DNA of 64,000 bases from Mesorhizobium helmanticense (GTDB lineage: Bacteria > Pseudomonadota > Alphaproteobacteria > Rhizobiales > Rhizobiaceae): contig NZ_PZJX01000040.1 of assembly GCF_003034915.1 (NCBI RefSeq), positions 62,001-126,000 of the forward strand. Direction: 5' to 3'. The notes under the pieces were generated by a model. It worked only from the letters and a program-made list of their open reading frames with translations, searched no databases and was not told the origin of the DNA. A program made the position numbers and the translations under genes. Positions 25,138 through 33,779 of this stretch are shown here, piece after piece. Each line of letters begins with the position of its first letter. Position 1 is the stretch's first letter.

Positions 25138-25482
25138 ATGTTCAATCGCTTCATCCTCATCGTGGTCTTTGTGCCGCTGGCCATCATCCTGATTGCGCTG
25201 GCCGTCGCCAACCGCGAGTTGGTGGCCTTCACGCTCGACCCGTTCAACCCCGGCAATCCGGCACTGACGCTGACGTTGCCGCTGTTCATCTTCCTGTTCC
25301 TGGCTCTTGCCGTCGGCATGATCGTCGGCAGCCTGGCGACATGGGCCAAGCAGGGCCGCTACCGCAAGCTGGCGCGTCAGCGCGGCGTCGAGGCCGAGAA
25401 CCTGCGCCAGGCGGTCAGCCGTGCACCGTCAGTGCCGCAAGGCCCGGCCCAGGGGTCAGCCTTGCCGAAGCCAACAAACTGA
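25138..25482 (+). CDS. LapA-domain membrane protein
   Basis: A 114-residue protein with two transmembrane helices (about residues 5-24 and 43-66) joined by a short loop and followed by a basic coiled segment (KQGRYRKLARQRGVEAENLRQAV). This is the LapA (DUF1049) layout; relatives act in lipopolysaccharide assembly regulation. It follows ihfB by 54 bp, the same pairing as ihfB-lapA in many proteobacteria. The C-terminal tail is Pro/Ala-rich and probably disordered. Confidence 0.8.
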   Translation: MFNRFILIVVFVPLAIILIALAVANRELVAFTLDPFNPGNPALTLTLPLFIFLFLALAVGMIVGSLATWAKQGRYRKLARQRGVEAENLRQAVSRAPSVPQGPAQGSALPKPTN

Positions 25483-25519
25483 AGGTCGGTTTGGCGTTTT
25501 TTCCTCCACGGAGCTTTTA

Positions 25520-26485
25520 ATGCTGATCATTTCGGCCGCCGAGGTCGATCATGCGCTCACCTTTCCCGGGCTGGTCGAGACGCTGCGCACTGCCTTTCGC
25601 GACGGGGCCGTGCAACCGGTCAGGCATCACCATACGGTCGAACGGCCCGATGGCGCGGCCTCGACGCTGTTGCTGATGCCGGCCTGGACCGACTTCAACG
25701 CCGCCGGCACCTCGGCGGGCGGCCATATCGGCGTCAAGATCGTCACCGTGTCGTCCGACAACAATGCCCTCGGCAAGCCCGCCGTGATGGGGCTTTACCT
25801 CCTGCTCGACGGCGCCACCGGCGAGCCCGAAGCCATGATCGACGGCCAGCGGCTGACGCAGTGGCGCACGGCCTGCGCCTCGGCGCTGGCGGCCTCCTAT
25901 CTCGCCCGCGAGGACGCTTCGCGGCTGCTGGTGGTCGGCGCCGGCGCGCTGTCGCCCTTTCTCGCCAAGGCGCATTCGGCGGTGCGGCCGATCAAGACCA
26001 TCCGCATCTGGAACCGCACCCCGGCCAATGCCGAAAAAGTTGCGGCAAATTTGCGCGCCGAAGGTTTTGCGGCTGAAGCCGCCAGCGATCTCGACGCCGA
26101 ACTCGGCCAAGCCGATATCGTCTCGTCGGCGACCATCACGACCGCACCGCTGATCAAAGGCGCGCTCCTGCGGCCGGGAACCCATGTCGACCTGGTTGGC
26201 GGTTTTACGCCCGATATGCGCGAAAGCGACGACGAAGCGATTGCGCGCGCCCGCGTCTATGTCGACACCCGCGCCAGCGCCACCAAGGAAGCCGGCGACA
26301 TCGTCCAGCCGCTGGCCTCCGGCGTGCTGAAGCCGGACGCCATCGTGGCTGACCTGCATGAACTGGCGCGCGGCGAGAAGAGAGGCCGCCAGAGCGCCAG
26401 CGAGATCACGCTTTTCAAATCGGTGGGTGCTGCCCTCGAGGACCTCGCCGCCGGCATTGCCGTCTACGGGGCGCTCCGTCAGTAG
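25520..26485 (+). CDS. Ornithine cyclodeaminase / mu-crystallin family protein
   Basis: A 321-residue NAD(P)-binding protein of the OCD/mu-crystallin family. It has GGHIGVKIVTV, the arginine motif TQWRTACASALAASYLA, the Rossmann loop VVGAGALSPFLAKAH and DLVGGFTPDMRE. The GxGxxx loop is GAGALS. Members include ornithine cyclodeaminase, ketimine reductases and alanine dehydrogenase; substrate choice cannot be made here. ATG 25520 follows ACGGAGC. It is 37 bp after lapA. Confidence 0.85.
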   Translation: MLIISAAEVDHALTFPGLVETLRTAFRDGAVQPVRHHHTVERPDGAASTLLLMPAWTDFNAAGTSAGGHIGVKIVTVSSDNNALGKPAVMGLYLLLDGATGEPEAMIDGQRLTQWRTACASALAASYLAREDASRLLVVGAGALSPFLAKAHSAVRPIKTIRIWNRTPANAEKVAANLRAEGFAAEAASDLDAELGQADIVSSATITTAPLIKGALLRPGTHVDLVGGFTPDMRESDDEAIARARVYVDTRASATKEAGDIVQPLASGVLKPDAIVADLHELARGEKRGRQSASEITLFKSVGAALEDLAAGIAVYGALRQ

Positions 26486-26498
26486 CGTTTGCGGCTTC

Positions 26499-26930
26499 TC
26501 ACTGGCGCCGTTCGCCGTCGAAGAATCGACCTTTGCGGTCGAATTTCTTGATGGCCTCGGTCGTGACGGGCGTGAACAAGTTGACCAGATTTCCATCCGG
26601 GTCACGCAGCAGCAGCGATCGATTACCCCATGGCATTGTCGTCGGCACCTGTACGAAGTCGTCGACAGCGTTCGCCAGCCTGCGATATTCCGCATCGACG
26701 TTATCCACGCGAAACTCAATGATCGCGGACCGATTGGAGGCAGGCTGCGCCACATCCGCCCCGAACAGCGCCAAGGTGCGCGTACTGCCGATCGCCAGCG
26801 TGCAGGAGGTCGTCGCCAGCTCGGCGAAATCCTCGGTAAACCACTTGGAAGTGAGCCCGGTGATCGTTTCATAGAATTCCACCAGAGGCCGGATCTGGTC
26901 GGTAATGATACGGATTGAAACGAAGTCCAT
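26499..26930 (-). CDS. VOC (glyoxalase/bleomycin-resistance) family protein
   Basis: A 143-residue vicinal-oxygen-chelate protein. It has the paired beta-alpha-beta-beta-beta modules, beginning VSIRIITDQIRPLVEFYETITGL and ending LLLRDPDGNLVNLFTPV, the typical last strand. The role may be metal-dependent isomerase, dioxygenase or resistance-type binding; nothing here decides. ATG 26930 has GGAGAACAAG upstream. It diverges from the DUF1772 gene, and that neighbour has lower GC than the surrounding chromosome. Confidence 0.82.
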   Translation of the reverse strand: MDFVSIRIITDQIRPLVEFYETITGLTSKWFTEDFAELATTSCTLAIGSTRTLALFGADVAQPASNRSAIIEFRVDNVDAEYRRLANAVDDFVQVPTTMPWGNRSLLLRDPDGNLVNLFTPVTTEAIKKFDRKGRFFDGERRQ

Positions 26931-27109
26931 CTTGTTCTCCTCTGTCCGAATTCCGGTTTGACAGAACGCTTGTTGCACGACCCTGCTGCCAGCCTGATGT
27001 CAGCAGAATTGTCACTATGGACGGTGCTCGTGATGCTCCACATCGTCACCGTGAACGAATGTGATGGTTCCCGACGGGAACGCCTTTGGCGTGGCCTCGT
27101 TGTCTGGAG

Positions 27110-27598
27110 ATGACGGAGATACGCGGGTTTCTGTTGTTCTGGTCGATCCTCACCGCCACGGTCGCAGCGCTCAGCCTAGGACCATCTTTCGCTCATGTCC
27201 TGGAATCGCTTCCTCAACTGACGAAGTGGTCACCTTCCCTTTGGCGCGAAGCCACCGTCTTCAACGGCCAGTTCTTGCTATTTTTGGTTATTGGCGCACC
27301 CCTGGACCTGGCAGCGATTGGTTGCCCAGGGCTTCTCGCATGGATGTTGCGTGACGATCGCCCGGCGTGTTGGTTCGTCTTGGCCGCAAACTTGCTGTAT
27401 GCAGCGTCGCTCGCAGCGTGGTCTGTTCTCGTCAAACCGGCCAATGATGTCCTGGCCACCTGGGTTCCCGGACCGATCCCGGACAACTTCGAAGCGATCC
27501 GGCTGCGCTGGGAAACCGGCCATATGGTCGTGGCTGGCATCAAGGCCGCGGGTTTCATATCGCTGATTGTCGGCTTGCTTTCCATCAGGCATGGCTGA
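27110..27598 (+). CDS. DUF1772-like membrane protein
   Basis: A 162-residue protein with four hydrophobic segments (about residues 5-27, 48-75, 83-103 and 138-156). The spacing and the RWETGHMVVAGIKAAGF motif before the last helix fit DUF1772-like anthrone-oxygenase-fold membrane proteins. The function is unknown. The start is uncertain: ATG 27110 gives a clean N-terminus but its GGAG is too close; a TTG at 27086 has GGGAA at better distance. Sequence line 27241 counts 53% GC, below the local average. Confidence 0.6.
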   Translation: MTEIRGFLLFWSILTATVAALSLGPSFAHVLESLPQLTKWSPSLWREATVFNGQFLLFLVIGAPLDLAAIGCPGLLAWMLRDDRPACWFVLAANLLYAASLAAWSVLVKPANDVLATWVPGPIPDNFEAIRLRWETGHMVVAGIKAAGFISLIVGLLSIRHG

Positions 27599-27691
27599 CC
27601 TTTCCGGATGCCGTCCGGCAACCGCGTTTGTTGCGCCGCTGGATGGGCTGTGGCAGAAGCGGGCCAAGCCGCCGTCCGGAGATGCTCCGTC

Positions 27692-28774
27692 TTGAAACCT
27701 TTTCGCGACAAACGCCGCGATAGCCGCTCGCAGTTCGCGAAAAGCGGAGCGGAACAGCCGCGCCCGCGGGAGGCTCACGCAGCGGCCAGGCCGGATGCAA
27801 AACCGGGCGAGCGCCATGAGACGAGAGACCGGTCCGAACCAAAGGCAGCGCCGCGTGTCCTTTCCCGCCGCGACGGCGCCCTGCCCGCCGAACGTCTTCC
27901 GATAATCCTCGAAGTGGCGCCCAACGCCGACTACGCGCTGCTCGACTGCGGCGCCGGGCAAAAGCTTGAACAATACGGCCCCTACCGTATCGTGCGGCCC
28001 GAGGGCCAGGCGATCTGGCAAAAGGCGCTGCCGGCAAGGGACTGGGACCGTGCCGACGCCATTTTCACCGGTGATACCGACGAAGAAGGCATCGGCCGCT
28101 GGCGCTTCCCCAGGACGCCGCTCGGCGAGACCTGGCCGATGAAGCATGACGGCATCGACTATCTTGGCCGTTTCACCTCGTTTCGCCATGTCGGCGTCTT
28201 TCCCGAACAGGCCTCGCATTGGGACCACATGGCCGGACTGATCGCGGCGGCGAAGCGACCGGTAAAGGTATTGAATCTGTTCGGCTACACCGGCCTTGCT
28301 TCGCTGGTGGCGGCCCGCGCCGGCGCCGAGGTCACTCATGTCGACGCCTCCAAGAAGGCGATCGGCTGGGCCCGCGAAAACCAGGAGATGGCCGGCCTGT
28401 CGCAAAAGCCGATCCGCTGGATCGTCGACGACGCGGTGAAATTCGCCGAGCGCGAAGAGCGCCGCGGCAGCCGCTACGACATCGTCCTGTTCGACCCGCC
28501 GGCCTATGGCCGCGGCCCCAAGGGTGAGGTCTGGCAGCTGTTCGAGGATCTCCCTGCCCTGACCGACCTTTGCCGCTCGATCCTGACGCCAAGACCACTA
28601 GCCGTGGTGCTGACCGCCTATTCGATCCGCGCCTCCTTCTTCGCCATCCATGCCCTGATGCGCGACACTTTTGCCGGCATGGGCGGCACGGTCGAATCCG
28701 GCGAACTGATCATCCGCGAACAATCCGCCGGGCGGGCGCTGTCGACCTCGCTGTTCTCGCGCTGGGTGGCTTGA
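27692..28774 (+). CDS. Class I SAM-dependent methyltransferase, RlmI/RlmK-like
   Basis: About 360 residues. After a basic, low-complexity N-terminus (about 60 residues) comes a strand-rich region and then a Rossmann methyltransferase domain: SAM loop VLNLFGYTGLASLVAARAGAEVTHVDAS, acidic loop WIVDDAVKF, and catalytic-site motif FDPPAYGRGPKGE. These features fit the PF10672 family near the 23S rRNA m5C methyltransferase RlmI; a PUA domain is not evident. The start is uncertain; I use TTG 27692 (GGAG upstream), while the frame opens at 27608. The next gene is also an RNA methyltransferase type. Confidence 0.75.
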   Translation: MKPFRDKRRDSRSQFAKSGAEQPRPREAHAAARPDAKPGERHETRDRSEPKAAPRVLSRRDGALPAERLPIILEVAPNADYALLDCGAGQKLEQYGPYRIVRPEGQAIWQKALPARDWDRADAIFTGDTDEEGIGRWRFPRTPLGETWPMKHDGIDYLGRFTSFRHVGVFPEQASHWDHMAGLIAAAKRPVKVLNLFGYTGLASLVAARAGAEVTHVDASKKAIGWARENQEMAGLSQKPIRWIVDDAVKFAEREERRGSRYDIVLFDPPAYGRGPKGEVWQLFEDLPALTDLCRSILTPRPLAVVLTAYSIRASFFAIHALMRDTFAGMGGTVESGELIIREQSAGRALSTSLFSRWVA

Positions 28775-28791
28775 ATGCCCGGGGGTTCCGA

Positions 28792-29649
28792 ATGAACGAG
28801 CGGCCCACAGGCGCGCCAGGCCAGGTGAAAGAGGTCACCAGCCTCGCCAACCCGCTGATCAAGGACATCAAAGCGCTGGCGCTCAAGAAATTCCGTGACC
28901 AGCAGAATGCCTTCATGGCCGAGGGACTGAAGCTGGTGATCGATGCGCTCGATCTCGGCTGGCAGATCAAGACGCTGGTTTTCGCCAAGGCCGGACGGGG
29001 CAATGCGGCGGTGGAAAAGGCCGCGGCGCGCACGGTTGCCGCCGGCGGCACCGTTCTCGAAGTTTCGGAAAAGGTGCTTGTCGCCATCACCCGCCGCGAC
29101 AACCCGCAGATGGTGGTCGGCGTCTTCTCACAGAAGATCCTGCCGTTGAAAGACATCCGCGCCCGGGATGGCGATGTCTGGGTGGCGCTCGACCGGGTGC
29201 GCGATCCCGGCAATCTCGGCACCGTCATCCGCACAGTCGACGCCGTCGGCGCCAGGGGTGTCATCCTGGTCGGCGAGACCACCGATCCTTTTTCCGTCGA
29301 GACCGTGCGCGCCACCATGGGCTCGATCTTCGCCGTGCCGGTCGCCAAGGCGACGCCGGAGGCCTTCCTTGCCTGGCGAAAAGGCTTCCCGGGCCTCGTC
29401 GCCGGCACGCATCTGAAGGGCGCGGTGGACTACCGCTCAGTCGATTTTTCCAAAGGCCCGGTGCTGCTGGTGATGGGCAACGAGCAGCAGGGCCTGCCCG
29501 ACAGCCTCGCCGAAAGCTGCGACAGACTGCTCAGGATTCCACAAGCCGGCCGCGCCGATTCCCTCAATCTCGCGGTGGCGACCGGCGTAGTGCTGTTCGA
29601 AATCCGGCGCGGCGCGCTGAAGCTGGAGCCGGAGGACAACAAATCGTGA
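28792..29649 (+). CDS. SpoU/TrmH-family RNA 2'-O-methyltransferase
   Basis: A 285-residue SPOUT enzyme with an N-terminal substrate-binding domain (about residues 10-110) and the SpoU knot with its three motifs: VALDRVRDPGNLGTVIRTVDAVG (N-R), GSIFAVPV, and LLVMGNEQQGLPDSLAESCDRLLRIPQAGRADSLNLAVATGVVLFE. It probably 2'-O-methylates rRNA or tRNA ribose. ATG 28792 has GGGG eight bases upstream. It follows the class I methyltransferase by 17 bp and overlaps lspA (GTGA), so the three form one unit. Confidence 0.87.
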   Translation: MNERPTGAPGQVKEVTSLANPLIKDIKALALKKFRDQQNAFMAEGLKLVIDALDLGWQIKTLVFAKAGRGNAAVEKAAARTVAAGGTVLEVSEKVLVAITRRDNPQMVVGVFSQKILPLKDIRARDGDVWVALDRVRDPGNLGTVIRTVDAVGARGVILVGETTDPFSVETVRATMGSIFAVPVAKATPEAFLAWRKGFPGLVAGTHLKGAVDYRSVDFSKGPVLLVMGNEQQGLPDSLAESCDRLLRIPQAGRADSLNLAVATGVVLFEIRRGALKLEPEDNKS

Positions 29650-30149
29650 AATCATGGTCTCCCTACGCACTGCTGGTCGTTGCGGCAGTAGCACTTGACC
29701 AATGGGTGAAATACCTGGTCGAGACTGGCCTGCCCTTTCAGGAAAAGCTCGATCTTGTGCCGTTCCTGGCGCTTTACCGCACCTACAACACCGGCATTGC
29801 CTTCTCGATGTTTTCGTCCTTCGGCGACACGGGCCTGGTGATCATCGCAACCCTGGTTGTCGCTTTCGTGCTCTATCTCGCGGCCCGCACCCCGGCCGGC
29901 CACCTGCTTGCCCGCGTCGGCTTTGCGCTGATCATCGGCGGCGCGCTCGGCAACCTGCTCGACCGCGCCGTCCATGGTCATGTCATCGACTACATTTTGT
30001 TCCACACGCCGGTCTGGTCCTTCGCCGTCTTTAACCTTGCCGATGCCTTTATCTCGGTGGGAGCGGCTTTGGTTGTCTTCGACGAACTCATCGGCTGGCG
30101 ACGCGAAGCCCGGCCTCAAGATCCGAACGCCAAAGGTCCTGACGCCTGA
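29646..30149 (+). CDS. lspA: Lipoprotein signal peptidase (signal peptidase II), GTG start
   Basis: A 167-residue membrane aspartyl protease with four helices. The catalytic pair is Asp115 in GHVIDYI and Asp133 in FNLADAFI, and NTGIAFS and GGALGNLLDR are conserved. It removes signal peptides from diacylated prolipoproteins. The start is GTG 29646, which overlaps the stop of the methyltransferase by four bases, a normal coupled arrangement. An acuI-like gene follows after 53 bp. Confidence 0.95.
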   Translation: MKSWSPYALLVVAAVALDQWVKYLVETGLPFQEKLDLVPFLALYRTYNTGIAFSMFSSFGDTGLVIIATLVVAFVLYLAARTPAGHLLARVGFALIIGGALGNLLDRAVHGHVIDYILFHTPVWSFAVFNLADAFISVGAALVVFDELIGWRREARPQDPNAKGPDA

Positions 30150-30202
30150 ACGATTGACCTCAGCCACCTGCCGCCACACATTCGAAAGCCCGAGGAGAAA
30201 AA

Positions 30203-31192
30203 ATGTCCGAAACCTTCAAAGCCATTCTCGTCTCGCGCGACGCCGAAAAGAAGCAATCGGTCGCCGTAACCGACCTGACCGAAGCCGACCTGATGGAAGG
30301 CGATGTCACCGTCGCCGTCGAGGCAACGACGGTGAACTACAAGGATGGGCTGGCCATAACAGGCAAGGCGCCGGTGATCCGCCGCTGGCCGCTGGTACCG
30401 GGCGTCGACTTTGCCGGCACCGTCACCTCGTCTTCCCATGCCGACTGGCGCAAGGGTGACAAGGTCATTTTGAACGGCTGGGGCGTCGGCGAAACACATT
30501 TTGGCGCCTATGCCGGGCGTGCCCGCATCAAGGGCGACTGGCTGGTGCCGTTGCCGGACGGCATGAGCCCGCATGATGCCATGGCGGTCGGTACGGCCGG
30601 CTACACGGCCATGCTTTGCGTCATCGCGCTGGAGCGGCACGGCATCGTCCCCGATCGCGGCCCGGTGGTGGTGACGGGCGCCGCCGGCGGTGTCGGTTCG
30701 GTCGCTGTCTCGATCCTGTCCAGCCTCGGCTATCATGTCATTGCCTCGACCGGCCGCAACGCCGAAAGCCCCTATCTGATCGAGCTCGGCGCCGCGGAGG
30801 TGATTTCGCGCGACGAGCTTGCCCAGCCGGCCAAACCGCTCGCCAAGGAACGCTGGGCCGGCGGCGTCGACGCGGTCGGCAGCCACACCCTGGCCAATGT
30901 GCTGTCGATGACCTCCTACGGCGGCGCGGTCGCCGCCTGCGGCCTGGCCGGCGGCATGGACCTGCCGGCAAGCGTCGCCCCCTTCATCCTGCGCGGTGTC
31001 AGCCTGCTCGGCATCGATTCGGTGATGGCGCCGAAGGCGGTCCGCATGGAGGCGTGGCGCCGCATCGGTACGGACCTCGACCACAAGAAGCTTGCCAGCC
31101 TGTCCACGACCATCGGTTTCGACGACATTATCGGCGCCGCGCATGACATCGTCGAGGGCAAGATCCGTGGCCGCGTAGTGGTGGATATGTGA
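30203..31192 (+). CDS. acuI: Acrylyl-CoA reductase-type MDR oxidoreductase
   Basis: A 329-residue zinc-free medium-chain reductase of the YhdH/AcuI group. Landmarks are TTVNYKDGLAITGKAPVIRRWPLVPGVDFAGTV, the NADPH loop VVVTGAAGGVGSVAVSIL and GVSLLGIDSVMAP near the C-terminus. AcuI reduces acryloyl-CoA to propionyl-CoA, removing a toxic intermediate from DMSP or 3-hydroxypropionate metabolism. ATG 30203 follows GAGGAGAAAAA. Nothing next to it belongs to that pathway, so a general detoxifying role is likely. Confidence 0.87.
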   Translation: MSETFKAILVSRDAEKKQSVAVTDLTEADLMEGDVTVAVEATTVNYKDGLAITGKAPVIRRWPLVPGVDFAGTVTSSSHADWRKGDKVILNGWGVGETHFGAYAGRARIKGDWLVPLPDGMSPHDAMAVGTAGYTAMLCVIALERHGIVPDRGPVVVTGAAGGVGSVAVSILSSLGYHVIASTGRNAESPYLIELGAAEVISRDELAQPAKPLAKERWAGGVDAVGSHTLANVLSMTSYGGAVAACGLAGGMDLPASVAPFILRGVSLLGIDSVMAPKAVRMEAWRRIGTDLDHKKLASLSTTIGFDDIIGAAHDIVEGKIRGRVVVDM

Positions 31193-31291
31193 GCTTCATC
31201 TTTAGCTGGGGGGCGGCAAAAACCGCGCGACCGCTAAAATTCGAACGATCCGCCACAATTTTCCATAATCTCTATCTGGCAAAGGTTCCGC

Positions 31292-33580
31292 ATGATCGCG
31301 GAACCCGGCATCAAAGAGACGCAGAGTGCCGAGAGCGTCAATGGGACCGGCCCTGAGGCGCCAAGGCGGCAGATCGTCGCCGCGCCGCCGCTGGCGCCGG
31401 AACTGCCCAGGGCCAAACGCGAAGGCCTGCCGTTCCTAACGCTCGTCGCCATCGTCGTGATGGCGGGGCTTGCCCATCTGACAGGGGCGCCGATCTTTAT
31501 CACCGTCGGCCTACTGGCGACCGGCATTGCCGGTATAGCCATGCATCTGCGTGCCAAACGCACCGAGCGCCGCACAGTCGCCCTGCTCGACGAGACGACC
31601 GCTCGCAGCCGCGCCGAGATCGAAACGCTGGCCGACCGCATGTGGGAGATGCAGGAGAGCGAGGAACGCTTTCGCGGGCTGATCGACGCGCTCGGCGATC
31701 TCGTCGTCCACCGCGACCGCGACGGCCACATCGTCTATGCCAACAAGGTCTTCGCCGATCTTGTCGAAATCGACCAGCGCGACCTTGCCGGCAAGACGCT
31801 GGCCGAACTCGGCATCGATGTCGGCATCGTTCCCGATGCCGCCTTTTCCGACCACGAATGCCTGAGCTCCACCGACGTCGCCATCCGCACGCCCGGCGGT
31901 CCGCGCTGGTTCTCGTGGATCGAACTGTCGGTGCGCGACAAGGGCAGCGGTGCGGTGTCGCATCGCGCCATCGCCCGTGACATCACCGCCCGCAAGCGCG
32001 CTGAATCATCGCTCATTACCGCACGCGAGCGGGCCGAATATGCAAGCCAGGCCAAATCGCGCTTCCTCGCCACCGTCAGTCATGAGATCCGCACGCCGAT
32101 GAACGGCATCATGGGCATGGCCAGGCTCTTGGCGGACACCAACCTTTCGCCCGAACAGCGGACCTATGTTGGTGCCGTTTCCACCTCCGCCAGCGCCCTG
32201 CTGGCGCTGATCGAGGATTTGCTCGACTATTCGAAGATCGAGGCCGGCCGCTTCGACCCCGAACCGCAGCCAATGTCCGTGCGCGAGACTGCCGACAACA
32301 TCATCGAGCTCCTGGCGGCACGCGCCTTCGCCAAGAATATCGGCCTTGGCTGCCATGTCGAACCCGACGTGCCGCAGATGATATCAGCCGATCCGGGAAG
32401 GGTCAGGCAGGTGCTGCTCAACCTCATCGGCAACGCCATCAAGTTCACCGACGGCGGCGGCGTGCTGGTGACCGTCGCCCGTGCCCGCACCGACACTACC
32501 GACCGCATACGCTTCACCATAACCGACACCGGTCCCGGCCTGCATGAGGACGACCTGGACCGCATCTTCGAGGAATTCGAACAGGCTGATGGCACCTCGA
32601 CCCGCACGCATGGCGGCGCGGGTCTCGGCCTTGCCATCTCCAAGCGCCTGGTGATCGCCATGGGCGGCACGATTTCCGTGTCGAGCCAGCTCGGCCAAGG
32701 CTCGGAATTCATCTTCGAAATCCCCGCGGCATCGGCCACCGAGCCGCCGCAGAACCGCCAGAATGCGCTCTCGGGCCGGCGCGCGGTGATCCTGTCAAAG
32801 AATGCCATCGAGGCCGACGCCATTGCCCGCACCATCCGCGCCAATGGCGGCAAGGTCGATCTGGCCGCGACCGCTGCCCAGGCCGCGCCCTTCGCCGGAA
32901 ACTGCGACCTGCTCCTGATCGACGCGGCCATGGAAGAAAGTGACGGCAGGTTGCTCAAGCGTCTTCGCCAGAGCGGCTTTGTCGAATGTGAGGCAATCAC
33001 GCTGATCGCGCCGACGGACCGCGGCATGCTTGGCGAGTTCCGCGCCAACGGCTACGCCACCTTCCTGGCAAGGCCGGTGCGCGGTGAAACGCTGCTGCGC
33101 GTGCTTTTGACCAGCCACGCGTCGGCGCACGCCCCGCCAGAGGCGGAAAAGCCTGGCGCGCCATCCGTGCGCGCCATCGGCAGCCGCCAGCATGGCCTGT
33201 CCGTACTGATCGCGGAAGACAACGATATCAATGCCATGCTTGCCCGCGCCACGCTTTTGAAGGCCGGGCATCGGGTGAAAGTGGTCGGCAACGGCAAGGC
33301 TGCCGTCGAGGCCGTCATCGGCACCGGCCACAAGCATCGCTTCGACGTGGTGCTGATGGATCTGCACATGCCCGTCATGGATGGGCTGGACGCCATCGCC
33401 GCCATCCGCCGCCACGAGGAGGAAACCGCCGCGCCACCGGTTCCGATCATGGTGCTGTCGGCGGACAGCCAGGAAAAGACTCGCCACGCCGTGCTTGCCC
33501 ATGGCGCCAGCGGCTTCGTCACCAAGCCGCTCGATCCCGATGCGCTTGTCCACGCCGTCGAGGGCCAGGTGGCGGCCTGA
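31292..33580 (+). CDS. Membrane-bound hybrid histidine kinase with PAS and two receivers
   Basis: A 762-residue sensor. There are two short hydrophobic helices (about residues 46-62 and 67-85), a coiled segment, a PAS domain (about 123-238), HisKA with His264 in ATVSHEIRTPMNG, and HATPase with N381 (LIGNAIKF), DTGPGL and GGAGLGLAIS. A first receiver (about 496-610) looks degenerate; a second (about 636-760) is intact with phospho-acceptor Asp690 in VLMDLHMPVMDG and EDN at its start. The layout resembles rhizobial hybrid kinases of the BarA or ArcB type. No cognate regulator or phosphotransfer protein is adjacent. Confidence 0.88.
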   Translation: MIAEPGIKETQSAESVNGTGPEAPRRQIVAAPPLAPELPRAKREGLPFLTLVAIVVMAGLAHLTGAPIFITVGLLATGIAGIAMHLRAKRTERRTVALLDETTARSRAEIETLADRMWEMQESEERFRGLIDALGDLVVHRDRDGHIVYANKVFADLVEIDQRDLAGKTLAELGIDVGIVPDAAFSDHECLSSTDVAIRTPGGPRWFSWIELSVRDKGSGAVSHRAIARDITARKRAESSLITARERAEYASQAKSRFLATVSHEIRTPMNGIMGMARLLADTNLSPEQRTYVGAVSTSASALLALIEDLLDYSKIEAGRFDPEPQPMSVRETADNIIELLAARAFAKNIGLGCHVEPDVPQMISADPGRVRQVLLNLIGNAIKFTDGGGVLVTVARARTDTTDRIRFTITDTGPGLHEDDLDRIFEEFEQADGTSTRTHGGAGLGLAISKRLVIAMGGTISVSSQLGQGSEFIFEIPAASATEPPQNRQNALSGRRAVILSKNAIEADAIARTIRANGGKVDLAATAAQAAPFAGNCDLLLIDAAMEESDGRLLKRLRQSGFVECEAITLIAPTDRGMLGEFRANGYATFLARPVRGETLLRVLLTSHASAHAPPEAEKPGAPSVRAIGSRQHGLSVLIAEDNDINAMLARATLLKAGHRVKVVGNGKAAVEAVIGTGHKHRFDVVLMDLHMPVMDGLDAIAAIRRHEEETAAPPVPIMVLSADSQEKTRHAVLAHGASGFVTKPLDPDALVHAVEGQVAA

Positions 33581-33699
33581 CCTCGCCTCTCCGAACGCCT
33601 CGAGGCTGCGACTTTTTCGCATGATCCTTTCCCCGGAAAACCGATTCTGGTTCCCCAGGTCACGCGATAGCCAGCCGACGAAGTATTGCCCGCGGTCCC

Positions 33700-33728
33700 G
33701 TATCACGGTACTGTCACAATCCTGTTGC
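33700..33728 (+). promoter_or_regulatory. Candidate three-repeat Pho box upstream of olsB
   Basis: Seven-base direct repeats at an 11-base period: GTATCAC (33700), CTGTCAC (33711) and CTGTTGC (33722), each followed by a four-base spacer. The PhoB consensus is CTGTCAT-N4-CTGTCAT. The middle unit is nearly perfect, and the array ends 51 bases before the olsB GTG. Confidence 0.6.
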
Positions 33729-33779
33729 ACCTACACCGTATCCCCGTGCCAAGAGGGATGGCTCGAAGGAGAATCACTC

